A program made the translations under genes and the position numbers. The notes below the pieces were generated by a model. That model saw only the letters and a program-made list of their open reading frames with translations. It was not told the origin of the DNA and made no database searches. From Alteromonas australica (GTDB lineage Bacteria; Pseudomonadota; Gammaproteobacteria; Enterobacterales; Alteromonadaceae), in contig NZ_CP008849.1 of NCBI RefSeq assembly GCF_000730385.1, positions 744,001 through 808,000 of the forward strand: 64,000 nt of DNA, given 5' to 3'. The number at the start of each line of letters is the position of its first letter. Positions within the stretch are counted from its first letter, which is position 1. Positions 28,361 through 37,674 of this stretch are shown piece by piece.

Positions 28361-28807
28361 TTAGGCGTTTAAACGCGCCTTAATTTTGCCGCTTAATGCG
28401 CCCATGTCGGCTCGGCCTTGTACTTGAGGTTTAAGCACACCCATCACCTTACCCATGTCTTGCATGCCTGAAGCCCCGGTAGACGCCATTGCATCGTCGA
28501 TTAAGCTATTTAATTCGTCTTCGCTTAGCGGCTTAGGTAAAAACGCTTCGATAACCACAATTTCTTCTCGCTCTTTACTGGCGAGATCGTCTCTGTTGGC
28601 GGCATCAAATTGGCTTGCTGCATCAACACGTTGTTTCACCATTTTTGTGAGAACCGCCAAAATAGCCGTATCATCTAAGGTGATTTGTTCATCAATTTCT
28701 TTTTGTTTTATTGCTGCTAGCGCCATACGAATTGTGCCAAGACGAACTTTGTCTTTTGCACGCATTGCGTCTTTTTGCGCATTTTTTAACTCGTCAATCA
28801 AAGCCAT
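28361..28807 (-). CDS. yqeY: GatB/YqeY domain protein
   Basis: A 148-residue helical protein related to the C-terminal tail domain of the GatB amidotransferase subunit. Such proteins may associate with tRNA, but the exact role is not settled. Recognisable segments are IDELKNAQKDAMRAKDKVRL and MQDMGKVMGVLKPQVQGRAD near the end. I start at ATG 28807 (MALIDEL), preceded by GGAGAG; the longer frame would add a spurious hydrophobic leader reaching back into the hairpin after rpsU. Its place between rpsU and dnaG is common in gammaproteobacteria. Confidence 0.92.
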   Translation of the reverse strand: MALIDELKNAQKDAMRAKDKVRLGTIRMALAAIKQKEIDEQITLDDTAILAVLTKMVKQRVDAASQFDAANRDDLASKEREEIVVIEAFLPKPLSEDELNSLIDDAMASTGASGMQDMGKVMGVLKPQVQGRADMGALSGKIKARLNA

Positions 28808-28855
28808 GATGCTCTCCAAAAATAGCGGGAAATAAAAATAGAGGCCCAGAAACGC

Positions 28856-28883
28856 GAAAGGTGCTGCAAATGCAACACCTTTC
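28856..28883 (-). terminator. hairpin after rpsU, probable attenuator
   Basis: A 13-base-pair stem with one mismatch pairs 28856-28868 with 28871-28883 around two bases. It lies 22 bases after the rpsU stop. The following minus-strand bases are only moderately T-rich (TTTCGCGTTT). In E. coli a partial terminator at this place makes S21 more abundant than primase, and this hairpin may do the same. Confidence 0.65.
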
Positions 28884-28905
28884 AAGCTCGTAACTTAACC
28901 CTGTT

Positions 28906-29121
28906 TTAGTAGAGTTTTACGCGACGTGCGTTTTCACGAGCCAACTTCTTAAGATGACGCTTTTTAGCAGCGGCTTTCTTACGCTTGCGTTCCCAAGTAG
29001 GCTTTTCGAAGAACTCACGACGACGAACTTCAGATAGTACGCCTGCTTTTTCACAAGAACGCTTAAAACGACGCAGCGCTACATCAAACGGCTCGTTTTC
29101 TCTAACTTTAACGATAGGCAT
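28906..29121 (-). CDS. rpsU: 30S ribosomal protein bS21
   Basis: A small basic ribosomal protein of 71 residues, needed for translation initiation. [20 protein letters not shown] and the Arg/Lys-rich tail ENARRVKLY match the family over the full length. It is the first gene of the rpsU-yqeY-dnaG-rpoD unit. A GAGGTGAG ribosome-binding site precedes the ATG and a sigma-70 promoter lies at 29206-29234. Confidence 0.98.
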   Translation of the reverse strand: MPIVKVRENEPFDVALRRFKRSCEKAGVLSEVRRREFFEKPTWERKRKKAAAKKRHLKKLARENARRVKLY

Positions 29122-29205
29122 TAAACACTCACCTCAAAACTTTTGCTGTGTAATTCCGGGTAAATTGTGCGCTAAAAAGGCCACCCGGGTTAAAAATGGT
29201 GCGAA

Positions 29206-29234
29206 ATTCTAATCATTTCTACGCAGAATGTAAA
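29206..29234 (-). promoter_or_regulatory. sigma-70 promoter of rpsU operon
   Basis: On the minus strand, TTTACA (29229-29234) and TAGAAT (29206-29211) are separated by exactly 17 bases. A transcript would start near 29199, leaving a leader of about 78 bases before rpsU. Confidence 0.72.
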
Positions 29235-29520
29235 GCACGAATTGCTAAAAAATAGCCAATACTGCGTATTTCTGTTTGTTACCATTTCATGAATTTGCGA
29301 ATAAAGGTAAACTCTGCGCCAATTAAGCCTTTAAAAAGGGCGATGGCAGCGACAATCGGTATTGATCCTTCCCGCGAAGGCGCGGATCCTACACAAAATC
29401 GAAGAAAAGCGCGAGCATTCTACGTCGTAAGTTTTTTGTTTATTTAACGTGGTTGGCAACGGTCATCATTATGTTGCTGTTTACGCATGTTTTATTGTGA
29501 GTTATTAGGGTATTGGCACT
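29235..29520. other. rest of the rpsU-tsaD divergent region
   Basis: With the rpsU leader and promoter this makes a 399-base gap between divergent genes. The rest should hold the tsaD promoter. I found no hexamer pair good enough to name. A GC-rich patch around 29367-29392 can fold only imperfectly. Confidence 0.4.
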
Positions 29521-30534
29521 ATGCGAATTTTAGGAATTGAAACATCTTGTGATGAAACAGGTATCGCCGTATATGACGATGCGCAAGGGCTACTTTCCCA
29601 TGAGTTATACAGCCAAGTAAAATTACATGCAGACTATGGCGGCGTAGTGCCAGAACTCGCCTCTCGGGATCACGTTAGAAAGATTGTCCCTTTAATTGAA
29701 AAAGCAATGGCTGATGCAAACACATCACCACAAGACCTTGATGGTGTGGCGTTTACACAAGGGCCAGGCCTGGTTGGCGCTTTGCTTGTTGGTTCATCAG
29801 TAGGGCGCTCGTTAGCCTACGCATGGAATGTACCTGCCGTAGGTGTTCATCATATGGAAGGGCATTTACTCGCCCCCATGTTAGAAACACAAGCGCCAGG
29901 CTTTCCTTTTGTTGCATTGCTTGTATCAGGCGGCCACTCTATGTTGGTGAAGGTAGAGGGTATAGGTCAGTACGAATTGTTGGGCGAATCAATTGATGAT
30001 GCCGCCGGCGAAGCCTTTGACAAAACCGCAAAGCTGCTGGGGTTAGATTACCCTGGCGGGCCTTTATTGGCGAAGTTGGCTGAAAAAGGGGAGCCTGGTC
30101 ATTATAAGTTTCCTCGTCCCATGACAGACAGACCAGGCTTAGATTTTAGCTTTAGTGGTTTGAAAACCTTTGCGGCCAACACGATTCGCGATAGTGACGG
30201 TAGTGAGCAGAGCCAGGCAAATATTGCCTTTGCTTTCCAAGAAGCGGTGATTGATACACTGATTATAAAATGTAAGCGCGCCCTTAAACAAACGGGAATG
30301 AAAACCTTAGTTATTGCCGGAGGGGTAAGTGCAAACACCATGTTGAGAGAGAAAATGACATCGCTCATGCAAGACATGGGCGGTGAGGTGTTCTATCCTA
30401 GCCTCGCATATTGTACCGATAATGGGGCAATGATTGCTTATGCGGGTATGCAGCGACTAAAAGCCGGTGAGACCCTACCGCTGTCATCTAAAGCCAAACC
30501 TCGTTGGCCGCTAGATGAGTTGACGGCCATTTAG
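29521..30534 (+). CDS. tsaD: tRNA threonylcarbamoyladenosine transferase subunit TsaD
   Basis: The catalytic subunit that transfers the threonylcarbamoyl group to A37 of ANN-decoding tRNAs, working with TsaB and TsaE. The metal-binding HxxxH motif is H111 and H115 (GVHHMEGH). IETSCDETG lies at the N terminus, and [23 protein letters not shown] and [13 protein letters not shown] follow. At 337 residues it is full length. It is divergent from rpsU, the usual arrangement, and convergent with plsY. Confidence 0.97.
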   Translation: MRILGIETSCDETGIAVYDDAQGLLSHELYSQVKLHADYGGVVPELASRDHVRKIVPLIEKAMADANTSPQDLDGVAFTQGPGLVGALLVGSSVGRSLAYAWNVPAVGVHHMEGHLLAPMLETQAPGFPFVALLVSGGHSMLVKVEGIGQYELLGESIDDAAGEAFDKTAKLLGLDYPGGPLLAKLAEKGEPGHYKFPRPMTDRPGLDFSFSGLKTFAANTIRDSDGSEQSQANIAFAFQEAVIDTLIIKCKRALKQTGMKTLVIAGGVSANTMLREKMTSLMQDMGGEVFYPSLAYCTDNGAMIAYAGMQRLKAGETLPLSSKAKPRWPLDELTAI

Positions 30535-30561
30535 TGCGTAGGTGAAACGTGATGGCAGGGT

Positions 30562-31197
30562 TTATTCTTTAATTTTACCCTTGTCCCAAATTTTGCTTTC
30601 GGTGCCTTGAAGGAGCCTTGTTATATTTTGCTTGTGTCGCAAAATAATAAGGAGAGAGAGCATGGCCACAGGTACTGTATACAAAGGTTTTATTAACCAA
30701 GTGAAAATGGGGGCTAACGACACGGCGACAATGGCACCTAACGAGGAATAGCCGACTAAAAACACGGTCACTATCCAACTCAATACCAGCAAACCTGCCA
30801 AGTCGAGGCCAATAGGTAGCATAGCGCCAAATGCAGTAGCCACGGCTTTCCCGCCAATGAAACCAAAGTACAGGGGAAATATGTGCCCTAGACAGGCTGC
30901 AATCGCAATTAAGCCCAAGTAAACCGGTTCTATGGCCATAAAGTAGCTGGCATACACTGGAATGGTGCCTTTCAAAATGTCCATCACTAACACCAGTAAA
31001 GCAGGTACTCGGCCACCTATACGGTACACGTTTGTTGCCCCAGGATTTTGAGAACCTGCTGTGCGAGGGTCTGGTAAGCCATACAACCTGCAAATTAAAA
31101 CCGCACTAGAGAGTGAGCCAAATAAGTAGGCTACCCCCATCATCAAAAGCGTTAGCGACAGCATCATAAGCGTTAAAAATCTCTCCACGTTGGCCAT
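30562..31197 (-). CDS. plsY: glycerol-3-phosphate acyltransferase PlsY
   Basis: An inner-membrane enzyme that acylates glycerol-3-phosphate using acyl-phosphate, the first step of phospholipid synthesis. Family motifs are [36 protein letters not shown] and [17 protein letters not shown]. Five or so membrane segments are evident. The start is uncertain: ATG 31197 gives 211 residues, while ATG 31167 would align better with the short N terminus of E. coli PlsY. It is divergent from folB, a conserved arrangement. Confidence 0.94.
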   Translation of the reverse strand: MANVERFLTLMMLSLTLLMMGVAYLFGSLSSAVLICRLYGLPDPRTAGSQNPGATNVYRIGGRVPALLVLVMDILKGTIPVYASYFMAIEPVYLGLIAIAACLGHIFPLYFGFIGGKAVATAFGAMLPIGLDLAGLLVLSWIVTVFLVGYSSLGAIVAVSLAPIFTWLIKPLYTVPVAMLSLLIILRHKQNITRLLQGTESKIWDKGKIKE

Positions 31198-31405
31198 TGA
31201 CGGGCAGTTGCCATTTATCTTTTGCGATTACACTTATCCGTGTTGCCCCCATCGACACTACAACGGTATAGTGACCTACTCAAGTAGTCAGTAAACGCTT
31301 GTGAAGCGTAAAACTACTTTATTCTAAGTTGTTAATCTAGTTCACTTGGCGCGAACAGCAACGAATGTGTGCTAGTAAGACCAGTGCGTAATGTTGAAAA
31401 GGGTT

Positions 31406-31759
31406 ATGGGAAAAATATTTATTGAAGGGTTATCCGTTGATACGCTCATTGGTGTATACGATTGGGAACGAGAGCGTTTAACAGAATTAAGCATAGATAT
31501 TGAGCTTGAGGCAGAATTAGAAAAAGCCATGGCGTCAGATGATGTTATGGATACCATCGATTATGCCAAAGTGGCCGACTGTGTGGTTCAGGTGGGAAAA
31601 GAAAGTCAATTTGAATTACTTGAAGCCTTTGGCGCTAAAGTCATGGATACCGTGCTTCAGCAATTTCCTGTACAAGGGATTAGCATTAAAATCGTTAAGC
31701 CTGGCATTTTGCCAAATGCCCGTCGTGTGGCGGTGGCGCTTTCTCGGGCAAGAACGTGA
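31406..31759 (+). CDS. folB: dihydroneopterin aldolase
   Basis: Cleaves dihydroneopterin to 6-hydroxymethyl-dihydropterin in folate synthesis. The N terminus GKIFIEGLSVDTLIGVYDWE aligns with E. coli FolB from its first residue, so I start at ATG 31406 (117 residues) although an ATG at 31391 is in frame. The Glu and Tyr of GVYDWERE and the Lys of IKIVKPGILPNAR are the expected active-site residues. folK starts directly after the stop, so consecutive folate steps are encoded together. Confidence 0.95.
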   Translation: MGKIFIEGLSVDTLIGVYDWERERLTELSIDIELEAELEKAMASDDVMDTIDYAKVADCVVQVGKESQFELLEAFGAKVMDTVLQQFPVQGISIKIVKPGILPNARRVAVALSRART

Positions 31760-32254
31760 ATGGCTCTCCATCAAATATTAATTAGTGTAGGGTCGAATAT
31801 CGATAGAGCGCATTATACTCGCGCTTCATTGGTTGCCATGAAAGCGTATTTCTTTAATATTAAGTGTTCGTCGGTGTATGAAAGTGAATCTGTAGGTTTT
31901 GACGGCAGCCCTTTTTATAACGCGGTCGTCAGCGCAGATACCGAACGTTCAATAGAAGATGTGTGTCATGTTCTTAAGCAAATAGAGCGAGATCATGGCC
32001 GAAAACATCAAGAAAAAAAGTTTTGTTCTCGCACCCTCGATCTCGATTTATTGACATATGATGATGTTGTCATAGATACCCCGGTGCGTTTACCGCGGGA
32101 AGAAATCCTCTACAACGCATTTGTACTGTGGCCTTTGGCTGAGTTGGTGCCAGAAGGCATTCACCCCACCACAGGCAAAAGCTATGCGCAGTTGTGGCGT
32201 GCATTTGATAAACAGAAACAGCGATTACAACCTATCAATTTTACTTGGAGCTAA
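31760..32254 (+). CDS. folK: hydroxymethyldihydropterin pyrophosphokinase
   Basis: Transfers pyrophosphate from ATP to 6-hydroxymethyl-dihydropterin, the step after FolB. Visible motifs are ISVGSNIDRA, YNAVVSADTE, IERDHGRKHQEKKFCSRTLDLDLL with the metal-binding Asp pair, and LPREEILYNAFVLWPLAEL. At 164 residues it is full length. Its start codon abuts the folB stop. It ends eight bases before the uppP start, and all three genes probably share a transcript. Confidence 0.95.
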   Translation: MALHQILISVGSNIDRAHYTRASLVAMKAYFFNIKCSSVYESESVGFDGSPFYNAVVSADTERSIEDVCHVLKQIERDHGRKHQEKKFCSRTLDLDLLTYDDVVIDTPVRLPREEILYNAFVLWPLAELVPEGIHPTTGKSYAQLWRAFDKQKQRLQPINFTWS

Positions 32255-32262
32255 GCAAAGGA

Positions 32263-33063
32263 ATGACACTCTTTGAAATTATAATACTTGCGTTAATTCA
32301 GGGAATTACGGAGTTTTTGCCCATCAGTAGCTCGGGTCACTTATTGCTGCCAGCAGAATTATTTGGTTGGGTGAGTCAAGGCTTAGCATTTGATGTGGCC
32401 GTACACGTAGGTAGCTTGTTGGCTGTCATGATTTATTTTAGGCAAGAAATAAGTCAGATGACCGTGGCTTGGTTAACCAAGGGGTTTAGCCGAAATCAGA
32501 CCACCGACAGTAAGCTGGCGTGGTATGTGATTGTGGCGACCATACCGGCGGTGATTATTGGTTTTTTAACCAAGAGCTGGATAGAAGAAAATGCGCGAAC
32601 GGCACTTGTTATTGCAGCCACAACGATTTTATTTGGACTGTTACTTTGGTATGCCGACAGCAAAGCAAAACACACACGCCAATTAGACTCGCTAACATTA
32701 AAACAATCACTCGTTATTGGGTGTTTTCAAGTCTTGGCGCTAATTCCAGGCACGTCTCGCTCAGGTATTACCATGACGGCTGGATTACTCATGGGGCTAG
32801 ATCGGGAAAGCTGTGCCAGGTTTTCGTTTTTATTATCTATTCCCGTCATCTTGGGAGCGGGCTTGTTGGCAACATGGGATTTACTGCAAGCGAAAGAGGC
32901 CGTTGATTGGGCTGCACTTTTCTATGGTGCTGCTTTCTCGTTTGTTAGTGCTTACTTATGTATTTACCTTTTCCTAAGCTGGATTTCCCGCATCGGTATG
33001 CTGCCTTTTGTCATTTACCGGCTATTGCTGGGCGCCCTGCTTTTATGGTTCGTTTTTGTGTAG
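32263..33063 (+). CDS. uppP: undecaprenyl-diphosphate phosphatase
   Basis: An inner-membrane phosphatase that recycles the undecaprenyl carrier for peptidoglycan synthesis; overproduction gives bacitracin resistance. Signature segments are LIQGITEFLPISSSGHLLLP (E17, then SSSGH) and ALIPGTSRSGITMTAGLLMG. About eight membrane helices fit the 266 residues. I start at ATG 32263, which matches family length; an upstream TTG would overlap folK. It follows folK closely, so co-transcription is likely. Confidence 0.95.
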   Translation: MTLFEIIILALIQGITEFLPISSSGHLLLPAELFGWVSQGLAFDVAVHVGSLLAVMIYFRQEISQMTVAWLTKGFSRNQTTDSKLAWYVIVATIPAVIIGFLTKSWIEENARTALVIAATTILFGLLLWYADSKAKHTRQLDSLTLKQSLVIGCFQVLALIPGTSRSGITMTAGLLMGLDRESCARFSFLLSIPVILGAGLLATWDLLQAKEAVDWAALFYGAAFSFVSAYLCIYLFLSWISRIGMLPFVIYRLLLGALLLWFVFV

Positions 33064-33098
33064 GGAAAACCCTACGAGAGTACTTGAAGGAATAAAAC

Positions 33099-33467
33099 GT
33101 GTCAGAGACTATTTTTACCAAAATTATAAATAAAGACATTCCCGCCGACATTTTATATGAAGATGCGTTATCGCTTGCGTTTAAAGACATTAATCCACAA
33201 GCACCGGTTCATTTTCTTGTTATCCCTAAAAAGCCTATTGCTACCATTAATGATATTGCAGAAGAAGACCGAGAAATAGTGGGGCATCTGTCGTACGTAG
33301 CTGCCAAGGTGGCGGCAGAACTCGGTGTTGCTGAACAGGGCTATCGTACGGTAATGAACTGTAACGAGTTTGGCGGCCAAACGGTTTACCATATACATTT
33401 GCATGTTTTAGCTGGGCGTCTTATGGGGTGGCCTCCTTACACCGACAAAGCGAAGCCGCTGGAGTAA
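33099..33467 (+). CDS. hinT: HIT-family purine nucleoside phosphoramidase
   Basis: A 122-residue HIT protein with the nucleotide-binding triad H98-x-H100-x-H102 in TVYHIHLHVLAGR. The N terminus TIFTKIINKDIPADILYEDA is typical of HinT, which hydrolyses purine nucleoside phosphoramidates such as lysyl-AMP. Translation begins at GTG 33099 with AAGGA eight bases upstream. It follows uppP by 35 bases in the same direction. Confidence 0.93.
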   Translation: MSETIFTKIINKDIPADILYEDALSLAFKDINPQAPVHFLVIPKKPIATINDIAEEDREIVGHLSYVAAKVAAELGVAEQGYRTVMNCNEFGGQTVYHIHLHVLAGRLMGWPPYTDKAKPLE

Positions 33468-33522
33468 GTTAAACATTGTCGCCGCCTAAGTCGTTAGGAA
33501 GTAGGAAGCGTCTTGAAATGAC

Positions 33523-33547
33523 ACAGGCTCGCCACTGGCGAGCCTGT
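33523..33547. terminator. hairpin between convergent genes
   Basis: ACAGGCTCGCC (33523-33533) pairs perfectly with 33537-33547 around ACT. Flanking T-runs are weak, so it may terminate both hinT and the peptidase gene with partial efficiency. Confidence 0.7.
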
Positions 33548-33574
33548 TGGCAAAATGGATAGGTAGCATGGTCT

Positions 33575-35275
33575 CTAGTTTAAACCAAGCACGTCCTTTC
33601 CTTGAATAAAGTGAATATCCACAGGGATATTCGCGGCTTCAAGTTTTGCTAAATCACTAGCAAGTTGCGGTTTTATCACGCCCATCGTATCGACAAGTTC
33701 AGATACGCCGTCATAATTTCCATCACCTTGAAGGGTAAGAATAAGCTCAGACAGTGCTTCTACTGCTGCGCCCATGTTCACCATATTGACGCGATAAAAC
33801 CCGTCTGGTGTTTTTTCGAAAGCGCCTTGCTGGGCAAAAAAGTTGAATCTGATCATATTGGCTTTTCCATGGGCACTTGATGCACCAAAGCGAACTGAAC
33901 GGAAAATCCCTGCCATAAACGTCACATAGTAATCTTCTAATGTGCCTTCGGTGATCTCGCCCTTTTTAAGTAAGCTCTGCACCATATATAACCCTAAAAT
34001 ATCGGCTTTTCCTTCCTCAAGCGCAGACGCGTGCTCTTTTAAGGCCTGTCTGACTGTACCGCTGCCATTCAGCGTGTTTTTTATTCCCAAACCATGAGCG
34101 ACCTCATGAAACATAGTATTGGCGAAAAAGGCGTTGAAGGTAATGTGCTGCCGCTGCTCGGGCACAATCAGAGTTTGCGCGATAGGCATTAGAATATGGT
34201 CAAACTTTGCCTGCATCGCATTTTTAAGTTGCAAGCGGCGAGTGCCTTTTTCTAGCTGAACGCGTTCGTCGTTGGGTAAGTTTATTGCAATGGTTTTGCT
34301 GCCCGCATTTGAATGCCCCGCGTAATAAACCACATCGTAGGCATTTAAGTCGGCGTCAGAACCGGGCATTTGCGCTTTATACTCTTCTGCCACGGGCAAA
34401 CCCTGCTGTAGCTCTGGAAGGAAGGCTGCGTATTTTGCTAGCTTCTCACTCCATGCGAGATCTTTAATTAGGACATAAGCTTCAAAGGCAGCTTTGTATC
34501 CGAACAATTGATCTTCATAGGTTTCTATTGGGCCTAAAACCAATTCAATAGGATTGGTTTTCATGTCCATCCACGCCATGTCAGACTCAAAATATTCATC
34601 TGTCACCAGCGCTTCGGCACGCAAAGTTAAATATTCAGCAAAAGCCTGATTGTCAGCGAATGTCGCTGCTTTGCGTAGAATATCCGCTGCTCTTGAAAGC
34701 GATTGCTTGTAGGCAACCGAATAAGGCACTGAAACAAGCTTACCTGCTTCGTTTTCTTTGATAAGCGTATACAGGCTGGTTTTATCGCTAATATTTGCGC
34801 TGGCGAGTGTGGCTTTATCGACAGTGTGGGGGTAAAACTCCGCGCCGTGAGATTTAGCATCATAGCCAGACAAGAAAGGTGCATCACCGTTTAACCTGTC
34901 CCAAGGACCATAGTTTATAGCGGCAAAATGACGGATGTTTTCATTGTTAAAGCTGTTTAAAAAAGTGGCTTTATCACCAAAGAAAGCTTGCTTCCAAAAT
35001 AAGTCATCCATGATTTCCGCTGCATCAATCAGCAAGCTCACCATGGTCTTTTGATTATCACTTAAATGTGAAAGGTCACTTTTTAATTCAACAGGATGAT
35101 AAATATTGAGCCTAGAAGGGTCTACCAGCAGTCTAGCGGCTTCCTGTTGGGCACTATCATTACTCGACTCTGTCACTTGACTAGGCGTCTTACCACAACC
35201 GCTAGTGGCTAGAGCTACTGCTAAAGCGAGAGATAAAGGGGCATATGCTTTCATCGTTTTCTTAAATATCATCAT
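33575..35275 (-). CDS. DPP III-like (M49) zinc metallopeptidase, probable lipoprotein
   Basis: A 566-residue predicted zinc peptidase. The metal site is FHEVAHGLG (H390, E391, H394), with a third ligand in ALEEGKADILG (E420/E421). The second motif matches dipeptidyl peptidase III, but DPP III normally has a six-residue HExxxH motif and here it is five. The N terminus is hydrophobic and ends ATSGCGK, so Cys27 may be lipidated and the enzyme would face the periplasm. The start could be at 35275, 35272 or 35254; none has a clear ribosome-binding site. It would cleave short peptides. It stands alone, divergent from the HDOD gene. Confidence 0.78.
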   Translation of the reverse strand: MMIFKKTMKAYAPLSLALAVALATSGCGKTPSQVTESSNDSAQQEAARLLVDPSRLNIYHPVELKSDLSHLSDNQKTMVSLLIDAAEIMDDLFWKQAFFGDKATFLNSFNNENIRHFAAINYGPWDRLNGDAPFLSGYDAKSHGAEFYPHTVDKATLASANISDKTSLYTLIKENEAGKLVSVPYSVAYKQSLSRAADILRKAATFADNQAFAEYLTLRAEALVTDEYFESDMAWMDMKTNPIELVLGPIETYEDQLFGYKAAFEAYVLIKDLAWSEKLAKYAAFLPELQQGLPVAEEYKAQMPGSDADLNAYDVVYYAGHSNAGSKTIAINLPNDERVQLEKGTRRLQLKNAMQAKFDHILMPIAQTLIVPEQRQHITFNAFFANTMFHEVAHGLGIKNTLNGSGTVRQALKEHASALEEGKADILGLYMVQSLLKKGEITEGTLEDYYVTFMAGIFRSVRFGASSAHGKANMIRFNFFAQQGAFEKTPDGFYRVNMVNMGAAVEALSELILTLQGDGNYDGVSELVDTMGVIKPQLASDLAKLEAANIPVDIHFIQGKDVLGLN

Positions 35276-35583
35276 TTATTCTATCGTTAGTTAATGCTAA
35301 AAAAATTACCGTAAATTATTCGGCAAACCCGGCCTGGTTGTCTAAGCTTAGTCTTATGTTTAATAACAATAATTATACAACTGGCATTATCATAATTGAG
35401 CAGGGGTATTCCTGCTATCATAAAAACAGTGCTTTTCTTTTTGGACGCGTCGAGTGGAAAAAAGTAAGCTTATAATAGTCACGGAAATTTGATCACCTTA
35501 AACGAGTCGATCGATATTTAACAGCAGGCAGCAGTCGTATACTGTCCGATGAGGCGGTACGGCACACTTAAAAAGGTAGGTTT
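35276..35583. other. divergent intergenic region, peptidase to HDOD gene
   Basis: These 308 bases separate two divergent starts and must contain both promoters. I see AT-rich stretches near 35350-35400 but no operator or structured element I can support. Confidence 0.4.
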
Positions 35584-36420
35584 ATGTCTACACAGAACGC
35601 GCTTTCAACTATATTAGTTGAGAAAATCAACAATGACACATTAGTACTTCCCACGCTTCCCGCTATTGCACTGAAAGTGCGAAAGGCGGCAGATAACCCA
35701 GATATTAACCTAAACAGCATGGGTGAAGTCATTGGCCAAGACCCATCCTTAAGCGCAAGAATGATAAAAATTGCCAATAGCGCTTATATGGGCCGCAGTG
35801 TCAAAGTTGCTTCTATTAGCCAAGCCGTCACCCGTATAGGGCTTAGACAAATAAAGAACATTTCTACAGCCTTAGCCATGGAACAACTGTTTGTTTCAAA
35901 AAATGACGTGGTCGCGCGCTATCTACAAGAAGAATGGAAAAACACCGTCAATGTTGTTGCTAATTCCATGGCCGTTTTACAGCTTTATATCGCCCGAACG
36001 AAAAACCGAGAGATGAGCATGGACGCCATGACGCTAGCGGCTCTTGTACACAATATCGGTGTGCTGCCCATCTTAACGGAAGCGGAAAGGCACCCTGAGG
36101 TATTTGCTAACCCCACTTTTTTAGAAGTGGCGATTGATAAGTTATCTGGCCGAATTGGCGCAAGTATCATGCGTGAATGGGCGTTTGGTGATGTCTTTGT
36201 GGATGTTGCGAAGCACTGTAAAGATCTGAGTTTTATACCAGAAAACGTGTCTTACGTTGATTTTGTAAGAGTGGGAGCGGCTCTGGCTGGCTCCATGGAA
36301 AGTCAAAAAGATGCGGTGTTAAACCTTGCCGTTCAGCGGGATGTAGTAGACGATATTGCGATCCTGCATTCAGACGAATTTGCAGAGCTTTCTGCGGCGG
36401 CCAGACAGATTTTTGCCTAG
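35584..36420 (+). CDS. HDOD-domain protein
   Basis: A 278-residue single-domain HDOD protein, a degenerate relative of HD phosphohydrolases usually found in signalling output. The start STILVEKINNDTLVLPTLPAIALKVRKA and SMGEVIGQDPSLSARMIKIANSAYMG are characteristic, as is VTRIGLRQIKN. The catalytic HD pair is lost: the position reads VHNIG. It probably mediates protein interaction in a regulatory pathway. AAAAAGGTAGGTTT precedes the ATG. No receiver domain or kinase gene is next to it, so its input is unknown. Confidence 0.88.
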   Translation: MSTQNALSTILVEKINNDTLVLPTLPAIALKVRKAADNPDINLNSMGEVIGQDPSLSARMIKIANSAYMGRSVKVASISQAVTRIGLRQIKNISTALAMEQLFVSKNDVVARYLQEEWKNTVNVVANSMAVLQLYIARTKNREMSMDAMTLAALVHNIGVLPILTEAERHPEVFANPTFLEVAIDKLSGRIGASIMREWAFGDVFVDVAKHCKDLSFIPENVSYVDFVRVGAALAGSMESQKDAVLNLAVQRDVVDDIAILHSDEFAELSAAARQIFA

Positions 36421-36454
36421 CTTTCCGTCGTTATGGTGGCAAGGATAACCCAGG

Positions 36455-37606
36455 TTATTTTTGCCGCCTTTCTACAAACAACAAAATAAGTCCGAGTAAA
36501 AGCCCCCATACCGCGGAGGAAATGGTCAAGAACGTAAAGCCAGATGCTGTGCATAAAAAGGTGACAAGTGCCGCATGACGGTGTTGCTCATCGCGTAAAC
36601 TCTGTGCCAGAGATGTTTTTAGTGTGGCTAACAACGCTAACCCCGCCAATAAATGCACGACCACCACAGGCATTGCCACAAACAGAACCACCACCAAAGA
36701 CGCTAACGCCCCCATCAGTAAATACCCGCAGCCAGCCATTATTGCGGCTTTATAGCGCTGATTCTTATCCGGGTCTGCGTCCTTGCCCATGCATAACGCG
36801 GCGGTAATGGCAGCTAAATTGAAAGTAAAACCACCAAAGGGGGCTAACACTAATTGTATCAGTGCAATTCCGCTTAAAATCGGCTTATGCTGGGGCGTAT
36901 ACCCGTGAGCATGATGAATAGCGATCCCGGGTAAATTTTGCGACAGGGTAGTAATGATAAAAAGAGGAATAGCTAACCCAATCGTCGCAGAAAGAGAAAA
37001 TGTAGGTGTTACCCACACTGGAATAGGAGGGGTGAAGTGGATATCTATGACGCCTTGCAATGAATAACTGACGACAATGGACAGTGCCAAAAGCATCAGC
37101 ATGAGGTATCTGGCGAAAAATAAGCTACCCAAAATGTAGGCCGCAAGATAGAGAAAAACAATAAAAGGGTGGTTGCCTACGTCAACAAACACAGCTAAGC
37201 ATATGGGCAACAGTATGCCTGCCAGCAATGCTGATGAAATCGAAGAAGGAATTCGCTTTATGGCGTTAAGTAACAGTGTACTTTGTGCGGTGGCCAGTGA
37301 GAGTAACGCACACACAACAAACGCACCTATGCTCTCTGCTAAAGTATAATCTCCTACATTACCGATTAAAAAGGCGGCTCCTGGGGTAGACCAGGCCGTG
37401 ACCACAGGCATTTTGGTCAGCCAGGAGAAAATGATACAAGAAACTCCCATCCCCAAGCCCAGTGCTAACAGCCAGCTAATGATCATATCGTCGTTAGCGC
37501 CGGCCTTTCGGGCTAAATCAATCACAATGACAATAGCGCTGCTATACCCAACCACCACCGCGGTAAACCCAGCTGTGACATGACGAAGTGAAAAAGACGG
37601 AATCAT
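36455..37606 (-). CDS. benE: benzoate/H+ symporter family transporter (BenE)
   Basis: A 383-residue inner-membrane protein with roughly twelve hydrophobic segments and a short cytoplasmic tail. The segment TAWSTPGAAFLIGN and APFGGFTFNLAAITAALCMG match the BenE family of proton-coupled transporters, named for benzoate uptake. The real substrate may differ, because no aromatic catabolic genes are present. It diverges from an XRE-cupin regulator, and two similar 20-base palindromes in the shared region (37641-37697) suggest that regulator controls it. Confidence 0.88.
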   Translation of the reverse strand: MIPSFSLRHVTAGFTAVVVGYSSAIVIVIDLARKAGANDDMIISWLLALGLGMGVSCIIFSWLTKMPVVTAWSTPGAAFLIGNVGDYTLAESIGAFVVCALLSLATAQSTLLLNAIKRIPSSISSALLAGILLPICLAVFVDVGNHPFIVFLYLAAYILGSLFFARYLMLMLLALSIVVSYSLQGVIDIHFTPPIPVWVTPTFSLSATIGLAIPLFIITTLSQNLPGIAIHHAHGYTPQHKPILSGIALIQLVLAPFGGFTFNLAAITAALCMGKDADPDKNQRYKAAIMAGCGYLLMGALASLVVVLFVAMPVVVVHLLAGLALLATLKTSLAQSLRDEQHRHAALVTFLCTASGFTFLTISSAVWGLLLGLILLFVERRQK

Positions 37607-37640
37607 TCTGGGGCTGTCCCTTTTTTATTGAGTTATATCG

Positions 37641-37660
37641 TTGTGCGTTATAACGTACAA
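37641..37660. promoter_or_regulatory. operator-like palindrome 1
   Basis: TTGTGCGTTATAACGTACAA is a 20-base palindrome with one mismatched pair, 35 bases upstream of benE. It shares its core with the palindrome at 37678-37697, centre to centre 37 bases. Likely binding site of the adjacent XRE-cupin protein. Confidence 0.75.
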
Positions 37661-37674
37661 GATTGCTACTATAT

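Noticed and set aside
29360..29400. GC-rich patch with GATCC and GGATC ends upstream of tsaD
   Set aside because: The arms pair only partly, and no T-run or known motif is present.
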